Below, one piece after another: positions 17,436 to 25,601 of a DNA stretch of 32,505 bases. The notes under the pieces were generated by a model. The model had not been told where the DNA came from and made no database searches. It saw nothing but the letters and a program-made list of their open reading frames with translations. This DNA is from Bacteroidales bacterium (GTDB lineage: Bacteria > Bacteroidota > Bacteroidia > Bacteroidales > DTGW01): contig JAOAFU010000161.1 of assembly GCA_026416115.1 (NCBI GenBank), positions 1-32,505 of the forward strand. Direction: 5' to 3'. The number at the start of each line of letters is the position of its first letter. Positions within the stretch are counted from its first letter, which is position 1. Made by a program: the position numbers and the translations under genes.

Positions 17436-17465
17436 AAGACGCCCCTTGAGGCGTCTTTATTTTTT
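17436..17465 (+). terminator. Rho-independent terminator between convergent genes
   Basis: A perfect 8-bp stem (AAGACGCC at 17436-17443, GGCGTCTT at 17450-17457) with a 6-nt loop is followed by a T-rich tail (17458-17465). It ends the plus-strand coiled-coil gene. The last stem base is also the last base of the minus-strand mpg stop codon, so the hairpin could serve both directions, although the minus-side tail is less T-rich. Confidence 0.85.
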
Positions 17466-17975
17466 GACAAAACGCCAGGGAAGACTTTTCCAGTAATCTC
17501 CAGCATAATCGATACCTACTCTTGGGTAGGTCTCTATTTGAAAAGATGAATTGTTTAAAGGCATACAAATCCAAATTCTATTCGAGATAGTTAAGTCTTC
17601 TCCATAAAAACTTTTATCGATTTGTAGTCGGCGAGTAACCTTGCCCGGGCCTGAAATCCCTTTTAAACCTCTTATTAATACTGCCTGTGGATAATCGTTG
17701 AACCCTGTTACAACGTTTAACATCCAATACATACCATAGATGAGATAAACATACACATATCCACCTCTATGATACATAATTTCAGTTCGAGGAGTACGGC
17801 CTTTCGAAGCATGACAGGCTAAATCTTCTTCTCCACGATATGCTTCGGTTTCGGTAATTTCGAAATATTCCTCCCGTCCATCATCATACCGACGAACTAA
17901 AATTTTACCAAGCAACTCGGGAGCAACATCCAACACATCTCGGGTATAAAAGCTTTCATTCAAGCGGATCATCAT
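17457..17975 (-). CDS. mpg: DNA-3-methyladenine glycosylase (AAG/MPG family)
   Basis: The 172-residue protein matches the alkyladenine glycosylase fold: LGKILVRR, then EITETEAYRGEEDLACHASKGRTPR with the catalytic Glu (E44) and intercalating Tyr (Y46) equivalents, YVYLIYGMYWMLNVV, and AVLIRGLKGISGPGKVTRRL. It removes alkylated purines from DNA to start base-excision repair. It is a little shorter than usual (about 180-210), with the C-terminal end trimmed after the R-x-G-I-x-Y-AG motif. It starts 12 nt after the O-antigen ligase stop, so the two are probably co-transcribed despite unrelated functions. Confidence 0.93.
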   Translation of the reverse strand: MMIRLNESFYTRDVLDVAPELLGKILVRRYDDGREEYFEITETEAYRGEEDLACHASKGRTPRTEIMYHRGGYVYVYLIYGMYWMLNVVTGFNDYPQAVLIRGLKGISGPGKVTRRLQIDKSFYGEDLTISNRIWICMPLNNSSFQIETYPRVGIDYAGDYWKSLPWRFVKK

Positions 17976-17987
17976 CTTCTTTTTGTT

Positions 17988-19565
17988 CTATGCCAGTTTT
18001 CTGCTAGCCCCCCACAAAAACAACGAGTAGAAGAAAGCGGTAAAGGTGACACCTGCCTGAGTATCGAGCGTATCTTCGTTGATAAACGAAAGCATAATAA
18101 CTATGAAAACCATTAAAAAATAATACGATTGCCATTTTCGTTCGAAGAAGGGAGGTAAAATAAAAGCAGCAAGAAAAATGATGAAACCTATAATTCCGAA
18201 AGTAGCAAATACACGAAGATACTGATTATGAGTTTCCCACCACCGTTCGGGCGAGATTCCAGTAGGGTGTGTCTCGTAATATTGACGATATTCCTTAGGT
18301 AAATCGCCAGTACCTACGCCAAAGAAAAAATGATTTTTAATAAGATATAAAGCTATCTGATAAAATACCAGCCGTTGAATTACTGAGTGATTGTCGACAG
18401 CTCCCGTATGCTTGTAGTGATCAATTTCCCATATAACTTCATAAATTCTTGGTACAATCGAATATTTATTGGCAAAAATTACGTTTGTCAAACCATTTTC
18501 GATATTAACAATATCTTTTCCTTTTAAACGAACGACACCAGCCGAATCTTTGGGTAGGCCTAAAGATGTCATATAACGAATAAGCGTGCTTTTAATGGGT
18601 TGACCTTTTCGGTCGAGACTATCGTAAGGTATTTTACTTCGTTTGTTCCATTCTTTGCGAAGTTCGGTTTCACAAACAAAAAGCCAAACCTTATGCCCAT
18701 TTTCTACTTCCCAGTGAGAGAGGTTGTGGATATATTCATTTCCATTGGCTGTGTAGCGAGGGAGGGAATCTAATGCTATAGTATTTTCGCGATGATACTG
18801 ATAATAAACCTTAACTATGGTAATCACTGAAAAGAATGGAACAGCATACATCACTGCTATAAAAAAAATCTTCAAAAGCTGGTTTTCGATGCGGTTTACA
18901 AAAAACAGCAATAACAGGAAGAGGGTAATAGCCAAAATCACTACTCCAGTTAACGCTTTCATAAAAAAAAGAAACAACACAAACCATACAATAGCCACAA
19001 TATGAAGTAATTGCATGCGTTTTAAAACATTTTCCGAAGTTTTTATCCAATGCATAAGGGTAAAAATGGCCACTACCATGAGTAGCGAAAAACGAATGTG
19101 GGAGATAAATGGTGTTATTTGACGAATATCGTGTATGGGCTTACCCCACCACCCCCAGTATGTTCCTAATGAAACAAAAGTTGCAGCAATGAGTCCGATA
19201 ATAAACCAGCGAAGTATAATCATCACTTTTTTAGGGGAGAGATCTTCGGAAGTCCCAATTATAATAGGAAGGATAAGTAATGGTAGTTTTATGCGTAATG
19301 TTTCTGCTGCTTCGTTCCAATCTTCGGTACCAATAAGCCAAATAAGATGTATAAGATAAAAACTCACAAAAATCCATATACTTCGTCTATGCTTAAGTCT
19401 AAACCATTTCTGGTGAAAATTGCCTTCAAGAATCCAGTTTAGCAATAGTAAAATCTGGCTCAACGAAACCATAAATGGTGAAAAAGGCAATGAAACTATA
19501 AGCAGTGTTAATAACCAAAAGTAAATCTGATTACTATACGTTGAATATTTCTTAAGCAATTGCAT
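17988..19565 (-). CDS. O-antigen ligase family protein (WaaL/Wzy_C)
   Basis: This 525-residue polytopic protein has about ten or more hydrophobic segments and one large hydrophilic loop (about residues 240-440), presumably periplasmic. The loop ends in the ligase signature: FGVGTGDLP, then WWETHNQYLRVFATFGIIGF, with the conserved His near 446. Members join lipid-linked O-antigen to lipid A core, or a glycan to another acceptor, at the periplasmic face. It is longer than enterobacterial WaaL (about 400) because of the large loop. With Wzx, Wzy and Wzz genes 2-9 kb away and KdsB nearby, LPS ligation is the simplest role; a protein O-glycan ligase cannot be excluded by sequence alone. Confidence 0.87.
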   Translation of the reverse strand: MQLLKKYSTYSNQIYFWLLTLLIVSLPFSPFMVSLSQILLLLNWILEGNFHQKWFRLKHRRSIWIFVSFYLIHLIWLIGTEDWNEAAETLRIKLPLLILPIIIGTSEDLSPKKVMIILRWFIIGLIAATFVSLGTYWGWWGKPIHDIRQITPFISHIRFSLLMVVAIFTLMHWIKTSENVLKRMQLLHIVAIVWFVLFLFFMKALTGVVILAITLFLLLLFFVNRIENQLLKIFFIAVMYAVPFFSVITIVKVYYQYHRENTIALDSLPRYTANGNEYIHNLSHWEVENGHKVWLFVCETELRKEWNKRSKIPYDSLDRKGQPIKSTLIRYMTSLGLPKDSAGVVRLKGKDIVNIENGLTNVIFANKYSIVPRIYEVIWEIDHYKHTGAVDNHSVIQRLVFYQIALYLIKNHFFFGVGTGDLPKEYRQYYETHPTGISPERWWETHNQYLRVFATFGIIGFIIFLAAFILPPFFERKWQSYYFLMVFIVIMLSFINEDTLDTQAGVTFTAFFYSLFLWGASRKLA

Positions 19566-19582
19566 GTTGGGTTAATTTATCA

Positions 19583-19590
19583 CAAAGGTA
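19583..19590 (-). promoter_or_regulatory. -7 element, candidate promoter of the O-antigen ligase-mpg unit
   Basis: TACCTTTG on the minus strand matches TAnnTTTG exactly, 17 nt before the ATG at 19565 and within the 112-nt gap after the CPBP gene. No clear -33 element. Confidence 0.45.
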
Positions 19591-19677
19591 TACGATTATT
19601 TGAAATGTCGTTATAGCCCCGTTGAAGCATTTACCAAAGTGGAGGCTATGAAAAAAATGACAAGGTAAATGTTTAGA

Positions 19678-20592
19678 TTAAGTGCTTATAGGTTCATGTT
19701 TTCTGTAAACAAAGTAAAGAAGTAGCCCCGTAAAAACTATAGAAACACCAAGATAAAGAATTGCATAATCGCCTGTAACGCCTACCGAATCAACTTTATC
19801 CGGAATCATTCCGTTATGTACCAGATAATAAAATAATATGCCTAAGGCATTATTAGTAAAATGCATAATAATAGCATAGGATAAATTTCCTGTCCAAGCA
19901 ACAATGTATCCAAAGATAACTCCTAACATCAAACGAGGCACGAAACCAAAAAACTGAAAATGAAAAGCACTGAAAAGCAATGCAGATAACCATATCCCGG
20001 CATGGTAGTTACGAAACCATCGGGTAAAAATATGCTGAAACAACCCTCGGAAGGTTAACTCTTCTCCTATGGCTGGAATTAAGGCCATGACCAAAATATT
20101 TACTAATAATCCCCCAACAGATGAAGTTTTTAGGAAACTCTCGGTAAGTTTGTTGACACTATCTTCGGTCGATCTCATCCATTGCTCAATACCACTCATA
20201 AAATCAGGTAAATCTAAGCGGCTATTGATATATTGGGCATAATTAATACCGGGTAAAGCAAAAAAAATAACGGCAATACTCAAAACTACAATGCTATAGG
20301 ATAGCCTGTTGGATAATTTTAAATATCTGGTTGGTTGTTCGCCAAACAAAATGGGTAGAACAAGAGGAGGTAGGATAAATAGAAAAAAAGACTGAAAAGC
20401 CTGAAAAAATTTAAGCAAATCGATGTTTGAAGAGCTCTGATTGCCCAATTCGGTTATTGCGGATATTCCAAAGAAAGGGATAGCCAGTAAGGCCGACAAA
20501 ACAATTCCCATAGCCATAAATCCCATCATAGCCGCCAACGAAAGCACAAACTTTGCCCCCTCAGAACTGTGCTCGAACCAATTAAACCTCAT
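19678..20592 (-). CDS. CPBP family intramembrane metalloprotease
   Basis: This 304-residue polytopic protein has the three CPBP/Abi (Rce1-like) motifs: EELTFRGLFQ (E177, E178, R182), FSAFHFQFFG (H211) and HFTNNALG (H244, N248). Family members are membrane glutamic-type or metal-dependent proteases that cut CaaX proteins or other membrane substrates; bacterial substrates are mostly unknown. I prefer the ATG at 20592: the in-frame ATG at 20652 would add 20 AT-rich codons that run across a perfect TAnnTTTG element (20608-20615) and add no membrane segment. It diverges from dusB and lies 112 nt upstream of the ligase gene on the same strand. Confidence 0.87.
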   Translation of the reverse strand: MRFNWFEHSSEGAKFVLSLAAMMGFMAMGIVLSALLAIPFFGISAITELGNQSSSNIDLLKFFQAFQSFFLFILPPLVLPILFGEQPTRYLKLSNRLSYSIVVLSIAVIFFALPGINYAQYINSRLDLPDFMSGIEQWMRSTEDSVNKLTESFLKTSSVGGLLVNILVMALIPAIGEELTFRGLFQHIFTRWFRNYHAGIWLSALLFSAFHFQFFGFVPRLMLGVIFGYIVAWTGNLSYAIIMHFTNNALGILFYYLVHNGMIPDKVDSVGVTGDYAILYLGVSIVFTGLLLYFVYRKHEPIST

Positions 20593-20607
20593 AAAAGAAT
20601 TTTTTTG

Positions 20608-20615
20608 CAAATTTA
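20608..20615 (-). promoter_or_regulatory. -7 element, candidate CPBP gene promoter
   Basis: TAAATTTG on the minus strand matches TAnnTTTG exactly, 15 nt before the ATG at 20592. It lies downstream of the alternative ATG at 20652 and so argues for the shorter protein. Confidence 0.4.
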
Positions 20616-20754
20616 CCTTTTTCGTATAAACTATATTATTTTCATCGCACATACTTGTAATTAAATGCTGTTTGGAATTGTTTTAACTCAAAGAGACATT
20701 CGTATTCCCAGACAAACTATTTAATTTTTTCCACGCTGGTAATGTAATCCGTTG

Positions 20755-20762
20755 TATTTTTG
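20755..20762 (+). promoter_or_regulatory. -7 element, candidate dusB promoter
   Basis: TATTTTTG matches TAnnTTTG exactly and lies 19 nt before the ATG at 20782. An in-frame TTG at 20752 would place this element inside the coding sequence. Confidence 0.45.
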
Positions 20763-20781
20763 TGAGGTGTTAAAATTAGAT

Positions 20782-21774
20782 ATGCGGATTGGCAATATAG
20801 ATTTTGGAGAACAACCCTTGTTTTTGGCACCAATGGAAGAGGTTACCGACGGAGTATTCAGGCGTTTATGTAAACATTATGGTGCCGACATGGTATATAC
20901 CGAGTTTGTCTCGTCCGATGCTCTCATACGTAAGGTAGAGAAAAGCCTGAAAAAAATGACTTTTTTCGACGAGGAGCGTCCGATTGGTATCCAGATATAT
21001 GGAAATCAGAAGGATGCTATGGTTGAAGCTGCACGGATAGCCGAAAGTATGAAGCCCGAATTAATTGATATCAACTTTGGTTGCCCGGTAAAAAAAATAG
21101 CCCGCAGGGGAGCCGGTTCGGGAATGATGAACAACGTCCCTCTTATGGTGGAAATTACCGAAGCAATTGTAAAAGCTGTAAAATTGCCTGTTACGGTAAA
21201 AACTCGCTTGGGATACGATGCACATCAGAAAAATATAGTGGAGATAGCCGAACGTCTTCAGGACGTTGGGATACAAGCTATAACCATCCATGGACGTACC
21301 CGCGATCAAATGTACACTGGTACTGCCGATTGGACACTGATAGGTGAAGTTAAAAACAATCCCCGCATGCATATACCGGTTATCGGAAATGGCGATATCG
21401 ATTCGCCTACGAAAGCTAAAGAATGCTTCGACAAATACGGAGTCGATGCCATTATGATAGGCAGAGCAACAATAGGCCATCCCTATATATTTAGCCATAT
21501 AAAACATTATTTAAGTACAGGCCAAATACTACCCGAACCTGGTGTAAAAGAGGTAGTAGCAATTGTACGAAGACACATAGCAATGGCCATAGCCAGTAAA
21601 GGCGAACGCAGTGGAATTTTACACCTTCGAAGACATTTTGCCCAGTATTTTAAGAACCTACCCCACTTTCGAGAAACCCGCATACGTTTGCTAACAGCTA
21701 CCACCGAAGAACAGGTGCACGAGATACTCAACGAAATTGAAGAAAAGTGGGGGGAGGAGATGGAATTTGTGTAA
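20782..21774 (+). CDS. dusB: tRNA-dihydrouridine synthase, DusB type
   Basis: The 330-residue protein is an FMN-binding TIM barrel with the Dus signature: APMEEVTDGVFRRL at the N-terminus, GIQIYGN, then DINFGCPVKKIARRGAG with the catalytic Cys (C101), VTVKTRLGYD, ITIHGRTRDQMYTG, IGNGDI and IMIGRATIGHPYIF. It reduces specific uridines in the tRNA D-loop using FMN and NADPH. The GSGMM stretch after the Cys loop fits DusB. I start it at ATG 20782; a TTG 30 nt upstream would overlap the promoter-like element. It is the last host-like gene before the AT-rich island, whose first gene begins 24 nt after its stop. Confidence 0.95.
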   Translation: MRIGNIDFGEQPLFLAPMEEVTDGVFRRLCKHYGADMVYTEFVSSDALIRKVEKSLKKMTFFDEERPIGIQIYGNQKDAMVEAARIAESMKPELIDINFGCPVKKIARRGAGSGMMNNVPLMVEITEAIVKAVKLPVTVKTRLGYDAHQKNIVEIAERLQDVGIQAITIHGRTRDQMYTGTADWTLIGEVKNNPRMHIPVIGNGDIDSPTKAKECFDKYGVDAIMIGRATIGHPYIFSHIKHYLSTGQILPEPGVKEVVAIVRRHIAMAIASKGERSGILHLRRHFAQYFKNLPHFRETRIRLLTATTEEQVHEILNEIEEKWGEEMEFV

Positions 21775-21780
21775 ATTGTT

Positions 21781-21788
21781 TACTTTTG
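21781..21788 (+). promoter_or_regulatory. -7 element, candidate promoter of the polysaccharide operon
   Basis: TACTTTTG matches TAnnTTTG exactly in the 24-nt gap between dusB and the first island gene, 10 nt before its ATG at 21799 (16 nt before a second in-frame ATG at 21805). It would give a very short leader. The nearest TTTG upstream (21766-21769) is too close to be the -33 element. Read-through from dusB is an alternative. Confidence 0.4.
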
Positions 21789-21798
21789 ACATAAATGT

Positions 21799-22845
21799 AT
21801 GTATATGTTCACATTGCCAAGAAGACTAAAAATTGGACCGGGGCTTATTAATAGTATTAATACCACTTTTGAATTAAACAATATTAATGGTAAAATATTA
21901 TTATGCTCTGATGATTTTGTTTACAAAAAATATGGTATTATAGTTCGTGAACAAGCTAAGATGCATGGAGAAGTTTTGCTTTTTCTTATTAAAGAGAACT
22001 CTATACAACAGGCTATTGAGCTTTCCGAACAAATCATATCCAATGACATTGAGTATGTAATTGGTGTAGGAGGTGGGCGCGTCTTGGATACTTGTAAATA
22101 TGCTTCTCATATGACAAAACGAAAGTTTGTTTCAATACCTACGATAGTCTCAAACGATGGTGTGGCCTCACCAATTGCAGTTTTAAAACATAAAAGTGGA
22201 CGTCCAAAAAGTTTAGGTAGTACTATGCCCTATGTAATTATTATCGATACAGATATCATTATACAAAGTCCTATTCAATACATTCATGCAGGTATTGGAG
22301 ATACTATTTCTAATTACACAGCATTGTTCGACTGGGACTATGCTGAACAAAATGGCAAAGAAACTAAGAACGATTTGGCATATTTAATTTCTCAAACTGC
22401 ATTTGACATAATGATTAATAGTAAATTAGACAGAATAGACCAAAATTTTATTGAAATTCTAGTTCAATCTCTTGTGCTTTCTGGGATTGCTATGGAAATG
22501 GCTGGAACTAGTCGACCATGTAGTGGTGCAGAACATTTATTTAGTCACGCGATTGATTATTACTTTACTAAAAATAATTTACATGGATTACAGGTAGCTT
22601 TAGGAACAATAATAATGGCAAAATTATATGATATTGAATATAAATTTTTAATTGATTTTCTAAAAAAATACAACATTAAAGTTAGTCCCCTATCACTAGG
22701 AATTACCCGAGAAGAGTTTAAATTCTGCATGGAAAAAGCACCAGAAATGCGACCTGATCGTTACACTTTTTTAAATGAAGTGCTTTTCAATAAAACATAT
22801 AATTTTGATATATTATTTGATGATTTAATGAGTGAATTGGAATAA
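21799..22845 (+). CDS. Glycerol-1-phosphate dehydrogenase-like enzyme (iron-containing ADH superfamily, EgsA/AraM/Gtp1 type)
   Basis: This 348-residue protein has the NAD(P)-binding GVGGGRVLDTCK motif, IPTIVSNDGVASP (the T-x-x-S-x-D-G-x-x-S-P box of sn-glycerol-1-phosphate dehydrogenases) and IDTDII. The metal ligands are D168 (GIGDTISN), H246 (SGAEHLFSH) and H262 (HGLQVALGT). The family reduces dihydroxyacetone phosphate to sn-glycerol 1-phosphate: in archaea for lipids, in Bacillus (AraM) for a glyceryl ether. Some members sit in capsule loci, as in the pneumococcal gtp1-gtp2-gtp3 set linked to CDP-2-glycerol. Here the neighbours are a nucleotidyltransferase, a HAD-IIA phosphatase and a glycerophosphotransferase, so it most likely makes the glycerol phosphate that is later activated. 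Which isomer is made cannot be read from sequence. A second in-frame ATG lies at 21805. Strongly AT-rich. Confidence 0.85.
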   Translation: MYMFTLPRRLKIGPGLINSINTTFELNNINGKILLCSDDFVYKKYGIIVREQAKMHGEVLLFLIKENSIQQAIELSEQIISNDIEYVIGVGGGRVLDTCKYASHMTKRKFVSIPTIVSNDGVASPIAVLKHKSGRPKSLGSTMPYVIIIDTDIIIQSPIQYIHAGIGDTISNYTALFDWDYAEQNGKETKNDLAYLISQTAFDIMINSKLDRIDQNFIEILVQSLVLSGIAMEMAGTSRPCSGAEHLFSHAIDYYFTKNNLHGLQVALGTIIMAKLYDIEYKFLIDFLKKYNIKVSPLSLGITREEFKFCMEKAPEMRPDRYTFLNEVLFNKTYNFDILFDDLMSELE

Positions 22846-22846
22846 T

Positions 22847-23548
22847 ATGAAAGCTTTGATTTTAGCAGCTGGATTAGGATCACGTCTAAGGCCAATTACC
22901 GACAAAGTTCCTAAGTGTATGGTAGAAGTAAAAGGGCAATCAATAATTAGTAGACAAATTGAAAATCTTATTCAGTCAGGGATAAAGGATATATGTATTG
23001 TAGGAGGTTATAAGGCAGATATTTTATATAAACACATTAAAGGTATGCTAAACTTTTTTACCTTTATTGAAAACAAAGAGTATGAAGTAACAAACAATAT
23101 GTATTCCCTATATCTTGCACGACATAACTTATATGGAGAACCTTTTATTCTATTGAATGGAGATGTTGTTTTTGATCAGCGAATACTAGATCACTTATTA
23201 AAAAATCAAGACCCAAATTTAATAGTGTGTCAAAAAGATTATTATCTTGAGGAGTCCATGAAAATTTCATTTAAGAATAATCGAATTGATAGAATAAGTA
23301 AGACAATTGAACCTGCACAATCTTATGGAACAAGTATTGATATTTACAAATTTTCATCAGCGGCAAGTAAAACATTGTTTGATATTATATATCAAATATT
23401 ATACATTGAAAAAAACTTAAATTCTTGGAGTGAAGTTGCTATCGATAGATTGTTAAAACATCATATCTTTTTACCTTTAAACATCATTTATCCTTGGGTT
23501 GAAATTGATAATTTTGAAGATTTATTACTAGCGAATACAATTTTTTGA
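22847..23548 (+). CDS. NTP transferase, glycerol-phosphate/choline-phosphate cytidylyltransferase-like
   Basis: The 233-residue protein is a nucleotidyltransferase of the GT-A-like fold: signature LAAGLGSRLRP (residues 6-16), conserved VPK with K23, EVTNNMYSLYLAR, and LLNGDVVF with metal-binding D106. The N-N-x-x-S-L-x-x-A-R element is typical of the LicC/Gtp2-like branch, which joins CTP to small phosphorylated alcohols (choline phosphate, glycerol phosphate), rather than of hexose-phosphate enzymes. Given the dehydrogenase before it and the glycerophosphotransferase after it, CDP-glycerol (or an isomer) is the expected product; CDP-choline is less likely as no LicD-type transferase is seen. 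It starts 1 nt after the previous stop. The GTG at 22832 is a less likely start. Confidence 0.82.
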   Translation: MKALILAAGLGSRLRPITDKVPKCMVEVKGQSIISRQIENLIQSGIKDICIVGGYKADILYKHIKGMLNFFTFIENKEYEVTNNMYSLYLARHNLYGEPFILLNGDVVFDQRILDHLLKNQDPNLIVCQKDYYLEESMKISFKNNRIDRISKTIEPAQSYGTSIDIYKFSSAASKTLFDIIYQILYIEKNLNSWSEVAIDRLLKHHIFLPLNIIYPWVEIDNFEDLLLANTIF

Positions 23549-23553
23549 AATTT

Positions 23554-24360
23554 ATGAATAATTTAAACAATATTGAACTTTTTTTACTTGATATGGATGG
23601 CACTATTTATATTGAAAATAGTTTAATTGATGGTGCTAATGATTTTTTCAACTATCTTAATAAAAATAAAAAAAAATTTATATTTCTTACCAATAATTCT
23701 TCAAATAGTGCAAAAAACTATTTACTAAAACTTCAGAAACTTGGTATTCCATGTAACTTAGACAATATTTTTACTTCGGGCATGGCGATGGGAATTTTTT
23801 TACAAAAGGAACGTACTGGAATACCTGTGTTTCTTGTTGGAACACAAGCTTTATATGAAGAATTAAAAGATTATAATGTTAATTTAGTAAGTAATTATAA
23901 AGAAGCTAAAATTGTTGTCGTAGGCTTTGACAAAGAATTAACATACCAAAAAATTGAAAAAGCATGTGAACTCATCGATCATGGTGCAGAATTTTTAGCT
24001 ACTAATGTAGACATGTTGTGTCCAATAGAAAATAAACGTTTTATACCTGATTGTGGAAGCATATGTAAAATAATTGAAATAGCTACAAGAAAAAAACCGA
24101 AATTCTTAGGGAAGCCTGAACGTCAAATGATCGATTTAATAGCTCACAAAAATAATTGTCCACCAAATAAAATAGCTATTATAGGTGACCGCTTATATAC
24201 AGATGTTTTAACAGGCATAAATGCAGGTATTACATCTATATGCGTACTTTCTGGAGAAACTAATATTAAAATGATAAAAAAATCCAAGTATAAGCCCGAT
24301 TATATTTTCAAGAATATTAAAGAAATCTTCGAATTTTTGAGTCAATGTCAGAAACATTAG
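23554..24360 (+). CDS. HAD-IIA family phosphatase (NagD/Gtp3-like)
   Basis: The 268-residue protein has motif I LLDMDGTIY (D13, D15), motif II FLTNNSS, the cap region with VVVGFDKELTY and FLATNVDMLCP typical of the C2B cap of HAD-IIA enzymes, motif III in FLGKPE, and motif IV IGDRLYTDVLTG (D212, D217). It should be a soluble phosphatase for a small phospho-metabolite. In the pneumococcal CDP-2-glycerol locus a HAD protein (Gtp3) accompanies the reductase and nucleotidyltransferase; this gene holds the same position here, so a step in glycerol-phosphate supply is inferred. I prefer ATG 23554 over TTG 23545, which would overlap the previous stop. Its 3' end overlaps the flippase gene by 16 nt. 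Confidence 0.85.
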   Translation: MNNLNNIELFLLDMDGTIYIENSLIDGANDFFNYLNKNKKKFIFLTNNSSNSAKNYLLKLQKLGIPCNLDNIFTSGMAMGIFLQKERTGIPVFLVGTQALYEELKDYNVNLVSNYKEAKIVVVGFDKELTYQKIEKACELIDHGAEFLATNVDMLCPIENKRFIPDCGSICKIIEIATRKKPKFLGKPERQMIDLIAHKNNCPPNKIAIIGDRLYTDVLTGINAGITSICVLSGETNIKMIKKSKYKPDYIFKNIKEIFEFLSQCQKH

Positions 24361-25601
24361 AAAACATAAAAAGACTAATTAAACATAATTTATTTAGGAA
24401 TTTTTTTAGTCTATCTGCTCTGCAATTATTTAATCTGTTATTACCAATTTTAACATATCCATATTTAATTAGAGTATTAGGACAACACAATTATGGGATG
24501 TTAATATTTGCTAATTCAATAATACAATATTTTACTATTATCATAAATTTTGGATTTAATATATCAGCAACTAAAGATGTTTCGGTCAACAGAAAAAATA
24601 TTAATAAGCTTAATGAGATTACTAACAGTGTTTTGTTAATAAAATTTATAATATTTTTTGTTGGATTAATGATTTTGTTATGTCTGACTTTTTTTCTGTT
24701 TGAATTAAGTAGATACCGAATGCTAATATTAATTACCTATACTATATGTATTTCAGAAGTAATTTTTCCAGTTTGGTTTTTTCAAGGAGTTGAGGATATG
24801 AAATTTATTACATATCTCAATGTGTTTACAAAGGTATTTTTTACAATACTTATTTTTATATTTGTTCAATCAAAAGACGATTATTTGAAAATACCAATCT
24901 TCAATTCGTTGGGTGCATTCTTTGGAGGCATTTTTGCTTTAACAATACTAGTAAAAAAGTATAAGATAAAGTTTCTTATTCCTTCTTTATCTATAATACA
25001 AAAACAAATTACAAAAAGCTTACCTTATTTCTTTTCAAGGGTTTCAGCAGTTATTACAGTTGAAACTAATATTATCATTATTGCCAATAAAATGGGATTT
25101 TCAAATGTAGCATATTATGATCTTGCTAAAAAAATTGTTAATATTATGATCATTCCTATAAATATCTTAAATCAAGTAATTTTCCCATCAGTGGTAGCAT
25201 CAAAAAATATGCGATTGGTAAAAAAGAGTATTATTTTGGCATTTGTATATGGATTAGCAGTATTCTTTATTATAATATTATTTTCTGAATCAATTATTAC
25301 TGCTCTTGGGGGTAAAAATATGTTACCTGCAAAATATTTAATTTGGATTTTGTGTTTTTCAGTTCCTTTGTCAGGAATACACTACTTTCTAGGGAATACA
25401 GTACTAGTAGTAAAAGGATATGCTCAAATTTTTAATAGGAGTGTTATTTATTCTATGATTTTTTACCTTGCTTTGGTAGTACTACTTTTTTTTACTCAAC
25501 TCTTCTCTATATATACAATAGCTATTATAGTAATTTGTTCAAATATTTTTGATTTAGCATATCGTTGGTATCACGTAAAAAAACTTAAATTGTTAAAATA
25601 A
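24345..25601 (+). CDS. wzx: Wzx-type polysaccharide flippase (MATE/PST superfamily)
   Basis: This 418-residue, very hydrophobic protein has about 12 predicted membrane segments. The N-terminus (LFRNFFSLSALQLFNLLLPI, then LTYPYLIRVLGQHNYG) is the classic start of O-antigen flippases of the polysaccharide_synt family, and FPVWFFQGVEDM is the conserved W-F-F-Q-G motif of that family. It should flip the undecaprenyl-linked repeat unit to the periplasmic side. Its start lies inside the end of the HAD gene (16-nt overlap), and its stop shares one base with the next start codon, so expression is coupled. Confidence 0.92.
   Translation: MSETLENIKRLIKHNLFRNFFSLSALQLFNLLLPILTYPYLIRVLGQHNYGMLIFANSIIQYFTIIINFGFNISATKDVSVNRKNINKLNEITNSVLLIKFIIFFVGLMILLCLTFFLFELSRYRMLILITYTICISEVIFPVWFFQGVEDMKFITYLNVFTKVFFTILIFIFVQSKDDYLKIPIFNSLGAFFGGIFALTILVKKYKIKFLIPSLSIIQKQITKSLPYFFSRVSAVITVETNIIIIANKMGFSNVAYYDLAKKIVNIMIIPINILNQVIFPSVVASKNMRLVKKSIILAFVYGLAVFFIIILFSESIITALGGKNMLPAKYLIWILCFSVPLSGIHYFLGNTVLVVKGYAQIFNRSVIYSMIFYLALVVLLFFTQLFSIYTIAIIVICSNIFDLAYRWYHVKKLKLLK

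Noticed and set aside
22847-23548. Choline-phosphate (licC-type) pathway
   Set aside because: The nucleotidyltransferase resembles that branch, but no LicA, LicB or LicD homologue is present while a glycerophosphotransferase is; glycerol phosphate is the better fit.
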